A stretch of DNA of 64,000 nucleotides from Periplaneta americana. Taxonomy: Eukaryota > Arthropoda > Insecta > Blattodea > Blattidae. The stretch's first letter is position 1. Every line of letters begins with the position of its first letter. Both the position numbers and the translations under genes were made by a program. Positions 32,983 to 43,643 of this stretch are shown here, in pieces. Under the pieces are notes generated by a model. It saw only the letters and a program-made list of their open reading frames with translations, was not told the DNA's origin and made no database searches. Location of the stretch: the NCBI RefSeq assembly GCF_040183065.1, contig NC_091132.1:90528106-90592105 (forward strand), given 5' to 3'.

Positions 32983-34251
32983 ATGGCAGATAGAATAAAA
33001 CGTATAAAACGTGTCATAGCATTCACGATATTTTCATTTCTCAAAAATTTGGTGGTTCAGTACGAGGTAATGAAGACATGAAATTAAATATTAATGTATT
33101 ATATCATGAAATGGCGTTCTGGATTAAGAAGAATACCCTGAATATTATATTAAAACTGTGCGTCCATAATTTTAAAGTTATATTTTATGTTATTTTAGGA
33201 TGACTCGGATGACGAGGAAGATGAATTTGCATTTATTAGCACTGGGTTGCAGAAGGAAGATACATCTAATAGAATAAATGGATATATGGATAATATAGTG
33301 AGCAGTTACGACGAAATAGAATTCCACAGGCATTTCAGGCTACAGAGATCAACATTTGAAAAGCTGCTACAAGTAATTGCCCCTCTCTTATGCATTAATC
33401 AGAGTAGAACAGGTCGGCCACAAATTGATCCACAAAAGCAATTATTAGCAGTGCTTTGGATATTAGCCACCCCAGATTCATATAGGTCCATTGGATTAAA
33501 ATTTGGTATGGCCAAATCTACCCTCTCAGTTTGTTTTATGCGAGTAATAAAGGCTTTGTGTAATATAGCTCCTACTATAATTAAATGGCCACAAGGAGCA
33601 GATGTTGGAAAATCAAAAGAGTCGTTTAAAAAACTGTCAAACATACCCAATGTTATTGGTGTCATTGATGGTTCTTACATACCCATCAAAGCCCCCAAAG
33701 AAGACCCAGAAGTTTACATAAATATGAAATGTTTCCATGCTATTACTTTACAAGGGATTTGCAATTCATCACTGAAATTTATTGATTGTTTCATTGGCTA
33801 TCCCAGATCAGTAAGTGATGCAAAAATATTCCGAAATTCAAACATCTATAGGAATATTATGTCCATTCCTCGCCACTTTTTCCCACAAGATGAATTTGTA
33901 TTGGGAGACAAAGCTTACCCCGTGATGGAGTGGCTTTTCCCTCCTTATGTTGATAGAGGCAATCTGACGAGAATTCAACGGCAATTTAATTTCCAGGTGT
34001 CACAAACCAGACAAGTGATTGAAAGAGCATTTGCACTATTTAAAGATAGATTTCGAAGGTTGAAATATCTGGACGTGAATAGAACTGATTTAATTCCAGT
34101 GACTGTACTAGCAGCATGCGTATTGCACAATCTATGTATAGATAACGATTTCTTTATTGAACAGTACATAAATGAGGGACTTGAGGTTCAGGATAATGCA
34201 GATATTGTCGAGGATGATCATTTAGAGAACCAAGAAAACGGCCATGAATAA
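32983..34251 (+). CDS. HARBI1-like Harbinger transposase, two exons
   Basis: This DDE nuclease cuts and integrates Harbinger elements in the nucleus with a Myb-like partner. Exon 1 is 32983-33066 (ATG, 28 codons ending VVQYE), followed by GTAATG; exon 2 starts 33199 after TTATTTTAG with DDSDDEEDEFAFIST and runs in the same phase (phase 0). The joined product is 378 residues, near the usual 350-400. A DNA-binding helix-turn-helix region follows TGRPQIDPQKQ. Catalytic residues are intact: Asp185 (VIDGSY), Asp265 (LGDKAYP) and Glu303 (VIERAFALFKDRF), with SVSDAKIFRNS between. There is no stop or frameshift. AATAAA overlaps the stop codon. The start was chosen because the upstream exon adds an ATG and an acidic segment absent from a start inside exon 2. 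Confidence 0.9.
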
Positions 34252-34555
34252 AGAAATAATTTAGCAATCAGCTTTACTTTGCAAGAAACATTTAAAGACT
34301 ATACATATGATGAACAGAAAATAGTTTATTCTTGGTTCACACACTTTTAATACTTGTATATCAATATGATAAAACGTTAAAGCTTGTTAAACTAACGTTT
34401 ACTTAGTATTGTGTGAACTATTAAAATTTAAGGTAAAATTAAAAAAAAAACACTATGATGAAACAGTACAGACAAATGAGTACAGTTTTGTTTACAATTT
34501 ATCAATAATTAGTCTGTCCATTTTTTCACTGAATGTTATTCTCGCTTTCTTTGAA

Positions 34556-35636
34556 CTAGTAAAAGTTCCTTATGTCTACGTTTTTTTCTTCTTCCTTTAT
34601 TTTGCTCATTTTAATCAATTCCGAAACAACCTTTTCGAATTTTGTCTTTTTCTTTGGTGGTTCTTTGCCCTCTTTCCTTCCACCCCTTACCACTTCACTC
34701 ACTGTCACTTCACTAGCCTCAAGGGCTTTGTCACCATCATCATCATCATCATCATCACCCAGATTAATGTTCCCACCTCTACTTGATGATGCTACTGCCA
34801 CTGGCTGTATATTTGGCTTTTTTCCAAATAGCTCGTGGAACTCATTAAAATATTGAAAATACACTGCTGAACAGCCTGTTTGTGTAGCCTTCATGTTGTC
34901 CACTTTTGCCTGGTATTTCTTTTTTAGATATTTGAATTTAAATTCACATTGTTTGGGGGTGAAATTACACCCAACAGATTTCACTTAATCAGCAACACAT
35001 TTCCAGACTATATCATTCCTTACCGAAGAGGATTTAAACCGTTCAATATTCTGTCTGTATGCATCTATTAATGAAAGCACATCATTATGAGACCATCGAT
35101 TTGCATTTGTATCCACATTTTCGACCTCAGGGGGGTCCGTCACCCCCTCCTTGGCGTGGCTTCCTCATCTTCAACCCCACTTGTAGTAGGGTGATGAGCA
35201 ACCTCCTCGTGGGTGCATGGGACATACAATAAGTCACCTGGAATAAAGTCAATACATTAAAAAACCAAGAACAAGAAAAATAGGCTAATGTTAAAACTTG
35301 CATTGCTGGAATAATACGATTACAAGGGCAGATATTAGATCGTAAGGGAGAAGATAAACTTACTTCTAGTATAAAAAAATAACAAATAACAGGAGTAGTG
35401 ACTATTATGTATTTTAATTAAATTTTGTTTTCTGGTTATATTACATTTTGTAATAATGTATGTTGTTATTATTCTACGTAATGATAGAATTCGTCAGTCT
35501 CTGAATTTCATAAACAGATTACGATTATGAGCTTATTATTTGTTAAACACTTACCTCTTTCATTTTGAACTAAATCATGCCCCTCTTCATTGAATATATT
35601 ATTTCCTTGTGCATCAACAACAAATTGGAATTCCAT
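34556..35636 (-). pseudogene. Harbinger Myb/SANT-like DNA-binding protein, two exons, broken
   Basis: In this superfamily the second protein binds the element ends and helps import the transposase. Exon 1 (35636-35555) begins MEFQFVVDAQGNNIFNEEG and ends at a perfect GTAAGT donor; exon 2 starts at 35237 after TTATTCCAG. The trihelix/SANT core reads RWSHNDVLSLIDAYRQN, VRNDIVWKCVAD, then NFTPKQCEFKFKYLKKKYQA. The C-terminal half has an acidic run (GDDDDDDDGD) and a basic, helical end (KEPPKKKTKFEKVVSELIKM). Two lesions: a frame change between EDEEATPRRG and DPPEVENVD (about 35150), and a TAA immediately after WKCVAD (34985). The transposase is intact while this partner is not, so the copy may need a Myb protein supplied elsewhere. 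Confidence 0.8.
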
Positions 35637-35861
35637 TTTTGCACTGGTATGATAAATTGCACGATTTCAGATTAATAAGCGCGGGAGTTGACCGCGCATG
35701 TCGAGTAGGACTTACCCATCCGGAGTGTGCTCTTTGGTATTTATGAACGATGGAAAAAGTAACTCTACAGCGAGAAAATTAGTTTTATGAACGGCTGGAG
35801 TAGACTCAGAGTGTACTCCGAGTAGAAGAGTAACATTTTATGAACGCAACCCTGTAGAGCA

Positions 35862-36048
35862 ATGGTCTTCAGCACTCGCTGAAATGTGCAACGGGTAAGC
35901 GGTCCCGTCTCGTGTGCACCGTCGTGCAGCAGGAAGAGGTAGAGAGCATACCCGCTTGTAGCTACGAATGCACCATGGTGCACTGTGTTTTCCACGGGTA
36001 AGAGACGCTAGCCCCAGGGTGCTCTGCGCTGAGGACCGCTGCTGAAGG
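35862..36048. mobile_element. Possible short hAT-like MITE
   Basis: CAATGGTCTTCAGCACTCGC on the left resembles the inverse of the right end (CAGCGGTCCTCAGCGCAGAG). GC content is higher than in flanks. No matching 8-bp duplication was found, so the boundaries are doubtful. Confidence 0.35.
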
Positions 36049-36387
36049 GTATTACAAAATATTGATATTGAATCGGTAAACGAGAGGAAGAGTCGTTCTA
36101 TGAAGTTGTAATACAAATATCTATACTTTAACACTGGAGGAACCTCAAGTTACGATACCTTATTTATGTTCTTAGTCCGGAACTTCCAAACAGACCAACT
36201 CCCTCGGGATTACTGCCTCCGTTACCATCCCGCTTTCGAGTAGCATCCCTCTTGATGTTGAATATTCAAATGACTGTAACTTACAATTAAGACAGTGTTA
36301 CCACATAAAGGAATCGCAACCGTCGTACCAACTTATGAAAATCGTCGTACTTCAGCATAAAATTGTCGTACATTTCTCAGCTTCCTA

Positions 36388-36388
36388 A

Positions 36389-36435
<47 letters not shown>

Positions 36436-36539
36436 ATACATAAATAAATAAATATATATATAAATAAGTAAATAAGTAACTAAATAAGTAAATAAATAAA
36501 TAAATAAATAATAAATAAGTAAATAAATAAATATATATG

Positions 36540-36575
<36 letters not shown>

Positions 36576-36577
36576 TC
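36388..36577. repeat. AAAT tetranucleotide run followed by AAT run
   Basis: AAAT units with AAGT and ATAT variants fill 36388-36535 and AAT units fill 36542-36576. They directly precede a plus-strand SINE. Confidence 0.95.
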
Positions 36578-36826
36578 TAGTCCACCGCTGTGTAGTAATG
36601 GTTAGTACGTCTGACTGTGAAACGAGCGGGCCGGGATTATTCAAATCCTGGTTGAGACAAGTTACCTGGTTGAGGTTGTTTTCGGAGTTTTCCCTCAACC
36701 CATTAAGAGCAAATGCTTGGTAACTTTCGGCGCTGGAGTCATTTCGCTGACATTATCACCTTCATGTCATTGGCGCCAGATAAACATCGCAGTTGATAAA
36801 TAATCATAAAATAACCTATAGACCTA
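36577..36826 (+). mobile_element. tRNA-derived SINE, family 3, diverged copy
   Basis: Landmarks match the copy at 23180: TGTGTAGTAATGGTTAGTAC (A-box region), a decayed B box (GGATTATTCAAATCC), TACCTGGTTGAGG, TTCCCTCAACCCA, AAATGCTTGGTAACTTTCGG, ATTATCACCTTCATG and the tail AAAATAACCTATA. The 3' end abuts the mariner at 36829, which may have inserted at the SINE tail. Confidence 0.85.
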
Positions 36827-36828
36827 TA

Positions 36829-37572
36829 CAGGGTGTTTCAAAAATACGGGGCATAATTTCTGGTATGTATTTCCCACATGTAGACAATCAAAATAGTTCA
36901 TTACAACATGTGTCCGGAAATGCTTCATTTCCGAGTTATGGCCTTCACAACATTGAAATTCACCGGAACGTTTTTCTTTCCACAGGTCGTTGTCATTACA
37001 GAAGATGTTCAAAATGTCCACCTCCTGCTTGAATACAGACCTCACATCGATGTCTCATTGGCCTGCAAACACGATCCCAAACTCCAAGAGTATTGCGTAT
37101 GTCCTCAGAACATGCCATCTTGGTCGTCCCCTTCCCAAACCAGGAGAGTTAAATTTTCCATACTCGCACAGACGGTAATGGAGACGTACAAATGTCTTCC
37201 GATCTGGACATTGTCGCTGTGGGTACCTCTCCTGGTACAAACGACGAGCCAGCGCAGCATTGCCGTCCTCCTTACCGTACATGAAGTGTATCTCTGCCAG
37301 CTCTTGATTTGAATACATGTCGCACAGTCTAACGCCTACACAACACTGAATGTAACCTTCGTCTCGGAATGAACTGTCAGAGTGCCCTCTTAATGTCTCC
37401 TTTGACGGCAACGACCTGCGGAAAGAAAAACGTTCCGGTGAATTTCAATGTTGTGAAGGCCATAACTCGGAAATAAAGCATTTCCAGACACATGTTGTAA
37501 TGAACTATTTTGATTGTCTACATGTGGGAATTACATACCTGAAATTATGCCCCGTATTTTTTAAACACCCTG
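36829..37572. mobile_element. Deleted mariner-like element with ~145-bp TIRs
   Basis: The ends CAGGGTGTTTCAAAAATACG (left) and CAGGGTGTTTAAAAAATACG (right, inverted) continue as near-identical inverted repeats over about 145 bp (GGGGCATAATTTC, ACATGTAGACAATCAAAATA, GAGTTATGGCCTTCACAACA, ACGTTTTTCTTTCC). TA borders both ends (36827-36828 and 37573-37574). The high identity of the TIRs suggests a relatively young insertion. Only a DUF4817 segment remains inside. Confidence 0.9.
37055..37411 (-). pseudogene. DUF4817 N-terminal domain of a mariner-type transposase
   Basis: The frame begins MPSKETLRGHSDSSFRDEGY, then YSNQELAEIHFMYGKEDGNA, ARRLYQERYPQRQCPDRKTF and RLHYRLCEYGKFNSPGLGRG. This is the DUF4817 helix-turn-helix domain, a DNA-binding N-terminus found in insect mariner-like proteins. 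After GRPR the frame runs into unrelated sequence (WHVLRTYAILLEF) and stops, showing that the catalytic domain was deleted. Downstream, DVRSVFKQEVDILNIFCND is the remnant of the C-terminus in another frame. Confidence 0.85.
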
Positions 37573-37784
37573 TATATATGCCTACTATACAATTTTATTC
37601 TAGGTTTAATTTGTAATTCAGTAAATATAAAATATTCTTTGTTTTTTTATGATAAATTATCTAGCTTTCATTAGTCAGGTAATCTTTTCGTACTTTGATT
37701 TTTATTGTAATTGTAATTGTAAATTTAATATTGTAATTTTATTTGTAATTGTAAATTGAATACTAATTGTAATTTTATTCTTCA

Positions 37785-37856
37785 TATTATAGTTGGAATC
37801 TCCTGGTAGAGGGGCAGAGAAGGCCTGACGGCCTTATCTCTACCAGGTTAATTAAA

Positions 37857-37919
<63 letters not shown>

Positions 37920-37927
37920 CACTACTA

Positions 37928-37995
<68 letters not shown>
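37785..37995 (+). repeat. LINE 3' tail and ACT trinucleotide run
   Basis: CTCCTGGTAGAGGGGCAGAG, GGCCTGACGGCCTTATCTC and TACCAGGTTAATTAAATACT form a 3' end like those of the jockey/CR1-like LINEs here. An ACT run with a few ACC variants (37855-37995) serves as its tail. The CTGACGGCC stretch parallels CTACTGGCCTTAGCTCTGCC near 60240 (inverted). Confidence 0.7.
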
Positions 37996-37996
<1 letters not shown>

Positions 37997-38348
37997 TATT
38001 ATTTATGTCTACCAGTCAATTTCAGTTCCAAATTTTAAGAATTTACTACTAATTATTGTTCACATTCACAATGACATTCTGGATTGAAAGAAATAGCCAC
38101 CCAGTTCTTCATCATCAACACTGTTATCGCCATAAAGCGTGCACGATAACGCTTAGAAACAACTTTGTTATATTTAAAGTCAGCAGAAATTTGATCTTTG
38201 GCCGGCGCGGCGGCAGATATTTTAATATAAATCAAAGCGGCGGCTGAAAATTATATCAAATTAATTCATTTACGGTCGACTCAAACCCGACACCAATATA
38301 GTGCCGGCGCATTTACTCTTATTAATGCTGCTGCGATACTATTTCATT
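37996..38348. other. No gene recognised
   Basis: A GC-rich patch (GGCCGGCGCGGCGGC, 38201) stands out in otherwise AT-rich sequence but has no assigned function. Confidence 0.4.
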
Positions 38349-39406
38349 GACTTTTACACTTTTACTACGTCACACTACTTTTGACCAATAAAATGGTACG
38401 AAAGGACGTCTTTCAACCAATCATAGCTGCTTATCGCAGAATTTTATCGCGTCCCTAGCATTCGTTTATTTTTATCACTACCCTAGCATTTGTTTCTTTG
38501 TTTGCCAACATTTCAAACTGCACTGGTCTGGACGTCAAAAAACAGAAAATTACAAACCACTCCAGTCGATGCACAGCACTTTCAAATATGTCTCGCATTG
38601 GCATTCAAGAACAAGAATTAATTAATATCACTGGTCATAGCTATGCATCTTCCCTGAAATCCCATTTACAAATAAATCAAGAGAACCATTCGGAAATCTT
38701 GAATAAGTTGAGGAATACACCATGTACATCAACGAGTTCCACTTTTACGCACACGTCCAATATAACATTAACTGAACCACCAACCACTAAAACATTCAAA
38801 TTTGAAAATTGTACTTTCAATAATTGTTCCTTTTAAAATTATTCATGTTTATTTTTTATTTCATCATCCTTAATTAAAACTTTTCTTATTTCATCATTCC
38901 TAATTATAACTTTTCAAACACTTGTTTATTATATTTAGGTTATGTTATAGCTTCTGCTGTGTGATATTATGGATAGTGACGTATCAATGATTGTTTAATG
39001 CTAAGATTTATTGAAAATCATCTGTCAAGTGAGGTTGATTACTGGGATTCGGATAATTGAAGGGGAATGCAACTGTTTTAATAAAAATGAAACTGAATCA
39101 ACAAAGCCCTCTTGACTAGTAACCGTCCACAGAGTTCAATGAAGATTCTATAGTTAGCACAACTGATAATAAGAAAACAGCTTAACATAACACACTATTG
39201 CCATCTAGCGGAATACAATGGTACAATAATACATTTGAAGACAGTTCACTATTTTCGTAAGTCAATATTTTATTATATTAGAGTACTTCGTTACTTCTAA
39301 TCTTTACATACTTTCTTCTAATCGTGTAATAGTCAATTAAATCCCACTCGAGTTTTGATTTCCTCTAGATTAATCAAAACCTCTAGTGAGATTACTGTTG
39401 ATGAAA
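38349..39406 (+). mobile_element. Crypton-related element, copy B
   Basis: Its ends equal those of copies at 13158 and 39461 (TTTTACTACGTCACACTACT and TTTGACCAATAAAATGG on the left; AATCCCACTCGAG and TCAAAACCTCTAGTGAGATT on the right). It holds a tyrosine-recombinase C-terminus at 38516-38836 and a non-coding 3' region of about 550 bp. No TIRs are present. About 55 bp separate it from copy C. Confidence 0.75.
38516..38836 (+). pseudogene. Tyrosine-recombinase C-terminus (Crypton type)
   Basis: Crypton transposases are tyrosine recombinases. The fragment reads DVKKQKITNHSSRCTALSNM then SRIGIQEQELINITGHSYAS, with the H-x-x-R box (HSSR) and the downstream GH, followed by SLKSHLQINQENHSEILNKL. 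The position expected for the nucleophile Tyr (LKSY in copy C) is His here (LKSH). It ends with a repeated motif FENCTFNNCSF like the C-termini of eukaryotic Crypton-derived proteins. The N-terminal and first catalytic Arg regions are missing, and the upstream in-frame residues (MFANISNCTGL) look unrelated. The fragment is not functional. Confidence 0.65.
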
Positions 39407-39460
39407 TACTTCCTTTGTCGAACAAACAAGAAAGTTAATGAAATTAAATATGTATTACTT

Positions 39461-40506
39461 TGACTATTACACTCTTACTATGTCATACTACTTTTGACCA
39501 ATAAAACGATACGAAAGGACGTATTTCAACCAATCATGGCTACTTATCGCACAATTTTATCGCGTCCCTAGCATTTGTTTAATTTTATCGCGTCCCTAGC
39601 ATTTGTTTCTTTGTTTGCCAACATTTGAAACTGCGCTGGTCTGGACGTCAAAATATATATATAATTACAAACCACTCCAATCGATGCACAGCAGTTTCAA
39701 ATATGACTCGCATTTGCATTCAAGAACAAGAATTAATAAAAATCACTGATCATACCTATGCATCTTCTGAAATCCTATTCACAAATAAATGAAGAGCACC
39801 ATTCGGAAATCCTGAATAAGTTGAATACACCATGTAGGCCTAAAGCAACGAGTTCCACTTCTATTACGCACACGTCCAATATAACATCAATTGAACCACC
39901 AACCACATTCAAATTTGAAAATTGTACATTCAATAATTATTCCTTTTAAAATTATTCATGTTCATTTTTTATGTCATCGTCGTTAATTAAAACTTTTCTA
40001 ACACTTGCGTATATTATTTTGGTTATGTTATAGCTTCTGCTATATGATGTTATGGATAGTCACGTATCAGAGATTGTTTAATATTAAGATTTATTGAAAA
40101 TCATCTGTCAAGTGACGTTGATTACTGGGATTCTGATAATTGAAGTGGAATGCAACTGTTTAAATAAAAATGAAACTGAATCAACAAAGCCTTCTTGACT
40201 AGTAACACTGCCATCGTGTATAGATCGATAACTTCTCGACGAGAAGGCATTGCTAGTAATCATAACTCACTACTGCCATCTAGCAGGCATCTAGCGTAAT
40301 ATTTGTAATGTTGAGATGGTACAATAATACATTTGAAGACAGTTGTATTTTCGTAAGTCAATTAATATTTTATTGTACTGGAGTACTTCGTTACTTCTAA
40401 TCTTTATATACTTTCTTCTAATCTTGTAATAGTCAATTAAATCCCACTCGAGTTTTGATTTTCTCTAGATAAATCAAAACCTCTAGTGAGATTACTGTTG
40501 ATAAAA
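39461..40506 (+). mobile_element. Crypton-related element, copy C, tandem to B
   Basis: It has the same ends and layout as copy B and similar length. The recombinase segment (39640-39949) has more damage: an in-frame disruption around ATATATATAATTACAAACC and a frameshift before HLLKSYSQINEEHHSEILNK, but keeps the candidate nucleophile Tyr (LKSY). It ends FENCTFNNYSF. The 3' portion shares GAAAATCATCTGTCAAGTGA and GGGATTCTGATAATTGAAG with copy B, with a few insertions near 40200-40310. Confidence 0.75.
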
Positions 40507-40803
40507 CCGCGCTGTATACGTGAAATCTAGAGCTCAAGATGATAAATTATGACTTGCGTGGCAAGCACAGTTCCAAGATCGAGTTTCAAACCATTTTCTC
40601 CCTTTAAAAGCATGTTTCTTTCACATTAGTTAAGGCCATACTGAATGAAGAAAACTTGTCTAAAAGGAACTAAGAAACCCAGCAATTTTATTTCAATTAT
40701 AAACCAACATTATAAGTTCCAAAATAATTTTTTACTCTTCAGTGAAATAGTCCTACAAAATTGCATGCGACATAGAGATCGGTCGTACCTCCTACAATTA
40801 CTC
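40507..40803. other. No gene recognised
   Basis: Short unrecognised frame at 40645-40848 runs into the AAT repeat. Nothing else supportable. Confidence 0.4.
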
Positions 40804-40875
40804 AAAATAATAATAATAATAATGATTTATTTAACCTGGCAGAGTTAAGGCCATACGGCCCTCTCTAACACTCAA
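40804..40875 (-). repeat. LINE 3' tail with AAT run
   Basis: AAT units (40806-40823) followed by GATTTATTTAACCTGGCAGA and GTTAAGGCCATACGGCC form, on the minus strand, the terminal stretch of the jockey/CR1-like LINE family; only about 60 bp are recognisable. Confidence 0.65.
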
Positions 40876-41170
40876 CTCGTATGCATACGAATATAGTTGT
40901 ACATATGGCAACCCTGAATTTAGCTATCCAAGGAGAGATTGTTTCCCTCTTCTCCTTGCTTGCATTTGTACTGGTGTTCCTATGAAGTAACGGATATGTA
41001 AGGAAATGCCCGTAAATTATGCTGCTGAAAAAGATGGCGTTGATGGATGTGAGCTGATCTCGCTGACTGAACCGGCATACACATCTCAGGATAAAAAAAG
41101 AATAAATTACCAATCAAGGAGGTAGTCGTGCCGGAGAGTCAAAGTAGGTAATTTAACAAGTACCGGTAGG

Positions 41171-41620
41171 TATAGCTCGCGCAACAAACGATTACCGAAA
41201 AACAATGGTGGCGTTGCTGTCTGTTTTGACGTGTGTATGTAGGCACACCGAGAGGGGAGAGGTGCAAGCTGGTAGAAGTACAGTCTCTTCCAAGAAGATG
41301 AACAAATGAGGACATCGCTGTGGAAATAAAGAACGTTTCAAGAGAAAAATTCGAAGCTAATTAAACGCGCAACATATGTTTACGAATGAAATAATAATAC
41401 CATGCGATACAAGACACGCATTCACATGAAATGGAACGAACTAAAGTCGTAATGTAACTATCACAACGCAAGACTGATTCTATCGATGTCATTTCTCTTC
41501 CGACTGTACTCTCGAATATCATTCAACTTATCTCGTGACCTTTCCTCTCGCCCGCTCTTCCTTATCGCAGTGTTTGATTCGCATTCCTTCCGTCGGTAAT
41601 CCATGGTTGCGAGACCTATA
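41171..41620. mobile_element. TIR element (MITE), copy 1 of a pair
   Basis: The 450-bp sequence recurs at 50356-50786 at high identity. Its ends are imperfect inverted repeats of 28 bp: TATAGCTCGCGCAAC with GATTACCGA on the left and, inverted, TATAGGTCTCGCAACC with GATTACCGA on the right. The border TATA is palindromic, so a TA or TATA duplication cannot be resolved. No coding capacity. The inner sequence has an AACATATGTTTACG word and no tRNA boxes. Confidence 0.75.
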
Positions 41621-41789
41621 CCTAATTACATCTCTTATTTTTTTGTATCGCTATTTTGATATTTTCAAAATTTGCATGAAACAAATGCCTTCCTAAATAT
41701 TTTATATCTAATTAAGATTGTAGTTAAATGTGCGTCTCTTTAACAAAAATTAAATATTTGCCCGATGATTATATAAAATTATTACACAG

Positions 41790-42186
41790 ATATGCCTACT
41801 GTCCTATTAAAAGGACAGTTGTCAATGTTTCAAATTACCCTCCCTACAGTTAACGCATTTGATTTTTCACAAGTGTCACTATTACTGGTCTTAATTTGAG
41901 GCTTGCTAGGTGTGTTAAGACTGGAAATTACAGTTCTGGTCATCGTTGAGTTTGAGATGTGGACGTGAGAATTGTTCGTTTATTTCAGCTATGGCATCCG
42001 AGACGCAATTCAGATAAGAATGTTAAATATTTTTACAGTTCGGAATTATTTTACAAATTGTTGTACATCAAATGACTCCTAATAAACATAAATATAACGT
42101 GAAACCACAATGCTTTCGAAATATCTATCCATTGCGACATGACAATGACGAAAACTTGTGTCCTTTTAAAAGGACAGTAGGCATAT
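41790..42186. repeat. Inverted pair of a palindromic 28-bp motif (third copy at 42935)
   Basis: ATATGCCTACTGTCC followed by TATTAAAAGGACA at 41790-41817 is mirrored at 42159-42186, and a third copy in the first orientation lies at 42935-42962. The core in the middle copy, TGTCCTTTTAAAAGGACA, is a perfect 18-base palindrome. The 400 bp between the first two show no other inverted similarity. They may be TIRs of a MITE or a dispersed terminal motif. Confidence 0.7.
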
Positions 42187-42435
42187 CCCCATATATTTTG
42201 AAATCGTTTCGCTATTTCAATTTTAGTGGATTTTCCCTGCATGAAATGTTATCTACGTTTGAAAATTATGCTAAGGGCGAAATTTCATCTCAAATACAGA
42301 CATATCACTATAATGCAGCCTACAAATGCCACACAGAGTTCGTGTGCACTCAAAATTGTGTTTCTGGCGTCTTGTCAGCCCACTGAGGTGTGTGGATATG
42401 AATGGAAAAGTTGAAAGAGTGTCGGGTGTAGTTGC

Positions 42436-42507
42436 TGGGTAGCTAGTCGGCAGAGCGTTGGTTCGCTAAGCCAAAGGTTCCAGGATCGATACCCGGCTCC
42501 GGAACAA
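42436..42507 (+). pseudogene. tRNA-like head (SINE or tRNA pseudogene)
   Basis: GGGTAGCTAGTCGGCAGAGC resembles an A box with D arm; TTGGT/GCCAA forms an anticodon stem with loop TCGCTAA; the B-box region is CAGGATCGATACCCGGCT. Acceptor pairing is poor, so a functional tRNA is unlikely. No clear SINE body or tail follows. Confidence 0.55.
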
Positions 42508-42794
42508 TGTAGATTTTAGAAAATGTACTGAAACCTGTCTTTCGACATTGCTACAGCAATTGCTTCATTACATGTATCGTCACTTCTGTCCCAATATAAT
42601 CTCCTCCTCGAAACTTCAACACTCTTTTCGCCTATTACTTCTTTTTACATGTCAATAGCGATACGGTACTATTCAATGACGAAAGCATTCTAGAGTTAAA
42701 ACGAATTTAGCCACAATGCATCAATCTTCAGAATAATATTAGGCTAGTAGTAATAATAAAGAAAATATAATAAAATAATAACGTAATGATTTGT

Positions 42795-42861
<67 letters not shown>

Positions 42862-43611
42862 TGAAAATTACAACAATTACATTGTTTTCTTTCATGTAAC
42901 CATAATATACAATTATTCCTCAAAATGTATGCTCATATGCCTACTGTCGTTTTAAAAGGACACCTTTTTCTAGCTCAACCAGTTACAACTAGAATGTTTC
43001 GACACCATACAAATACTTTAGTTATATAATCCATTAAATGAGATTTGAAAAATACACAAAAATTGCAAAAAAAAAATATTTCAGGCATATCTGGGTTAAT
43101 AATATTTAATGTTACAAGTTTCAGTACATATATGGTTTGAACTCCGTAATTATTTGTTCAGGGTACTCCTATTTCATTCTAATTGCGTAAATTTCACCAG
43201 TTCCGGCTTCATCAGCCAACAGCTAGAGTTTTTTTTTTACTACATAGAAGGAGAGACAAAAACAGATTAAAAGAGAGAAAGAGACAAAGAGAGTTGTTTA
43301 TTGCTGTTATAAATGCTTGCCTATTTTAATGGTCTGCAGCGTATCAATTTTCACTTGATTGATGACAGAGTGAATGAGAATAAGTAGAGAACTACGAGTG
43401 CTTTAATGGACTGGTGATGAATTAGTAAACACACGCACACACACACACACTATATATACATATATATTCTACTTGGTTTTCGGCATTTCGTTTGGCACAA
43501 TTTTTGGTTCTAATAGAAGTTCTGTTAGTTTCTGCGGACAATTTCTAAAGAGAAATATGTGAATATTACATAACTTTTCTTGTACTATCAGAAATCATTA
43601 ATGATAATATA

Positions 43612-43643
<32 letters not shown>

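Larger units (their letters stand above)
32749..35851 (+). mobile_element. Full-length PIF/Harbinger transposon
   Basis: The tips GGCTGCGTTCATAAAC (32749) and, inverted, GGTTGCGTTCATAAAA (ending 35851) form TIRs that continue with TTACTC; CTG borders both sides (32746-32748 and 35852-35854), a 3-bp target duplication compatible with the CWG-type preference reported for vertebrate Harbinger3. Inside are the two expected genes in convergent orientation: an intact HARBI1-type nuclease on the plus strand and a Myb/SANT-like gene on the minus strand. Subterminal GAGTA-type words (ACTCAGAGTAGAGTAAC, ACTCCGAGTAGAAGAGTAAC) near both ends may be transposase or Myb-protein binding sites. This is the most complete element in the window. 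Confidence 0.9.

Noticed and set aside
34409-34856. Plus-strand frames of 125 and 94 residues
   Set aside because: They are antisense to the Myb/SANT-like gene; the Ser-rich and Ile-rich runs reflect its GAT repeats.
36840-37312. Plus-strand frames of 79, 134 and 62 residues
   Set aside because: They lie over the mariner TIR and antisense to the DUF4817 segment.
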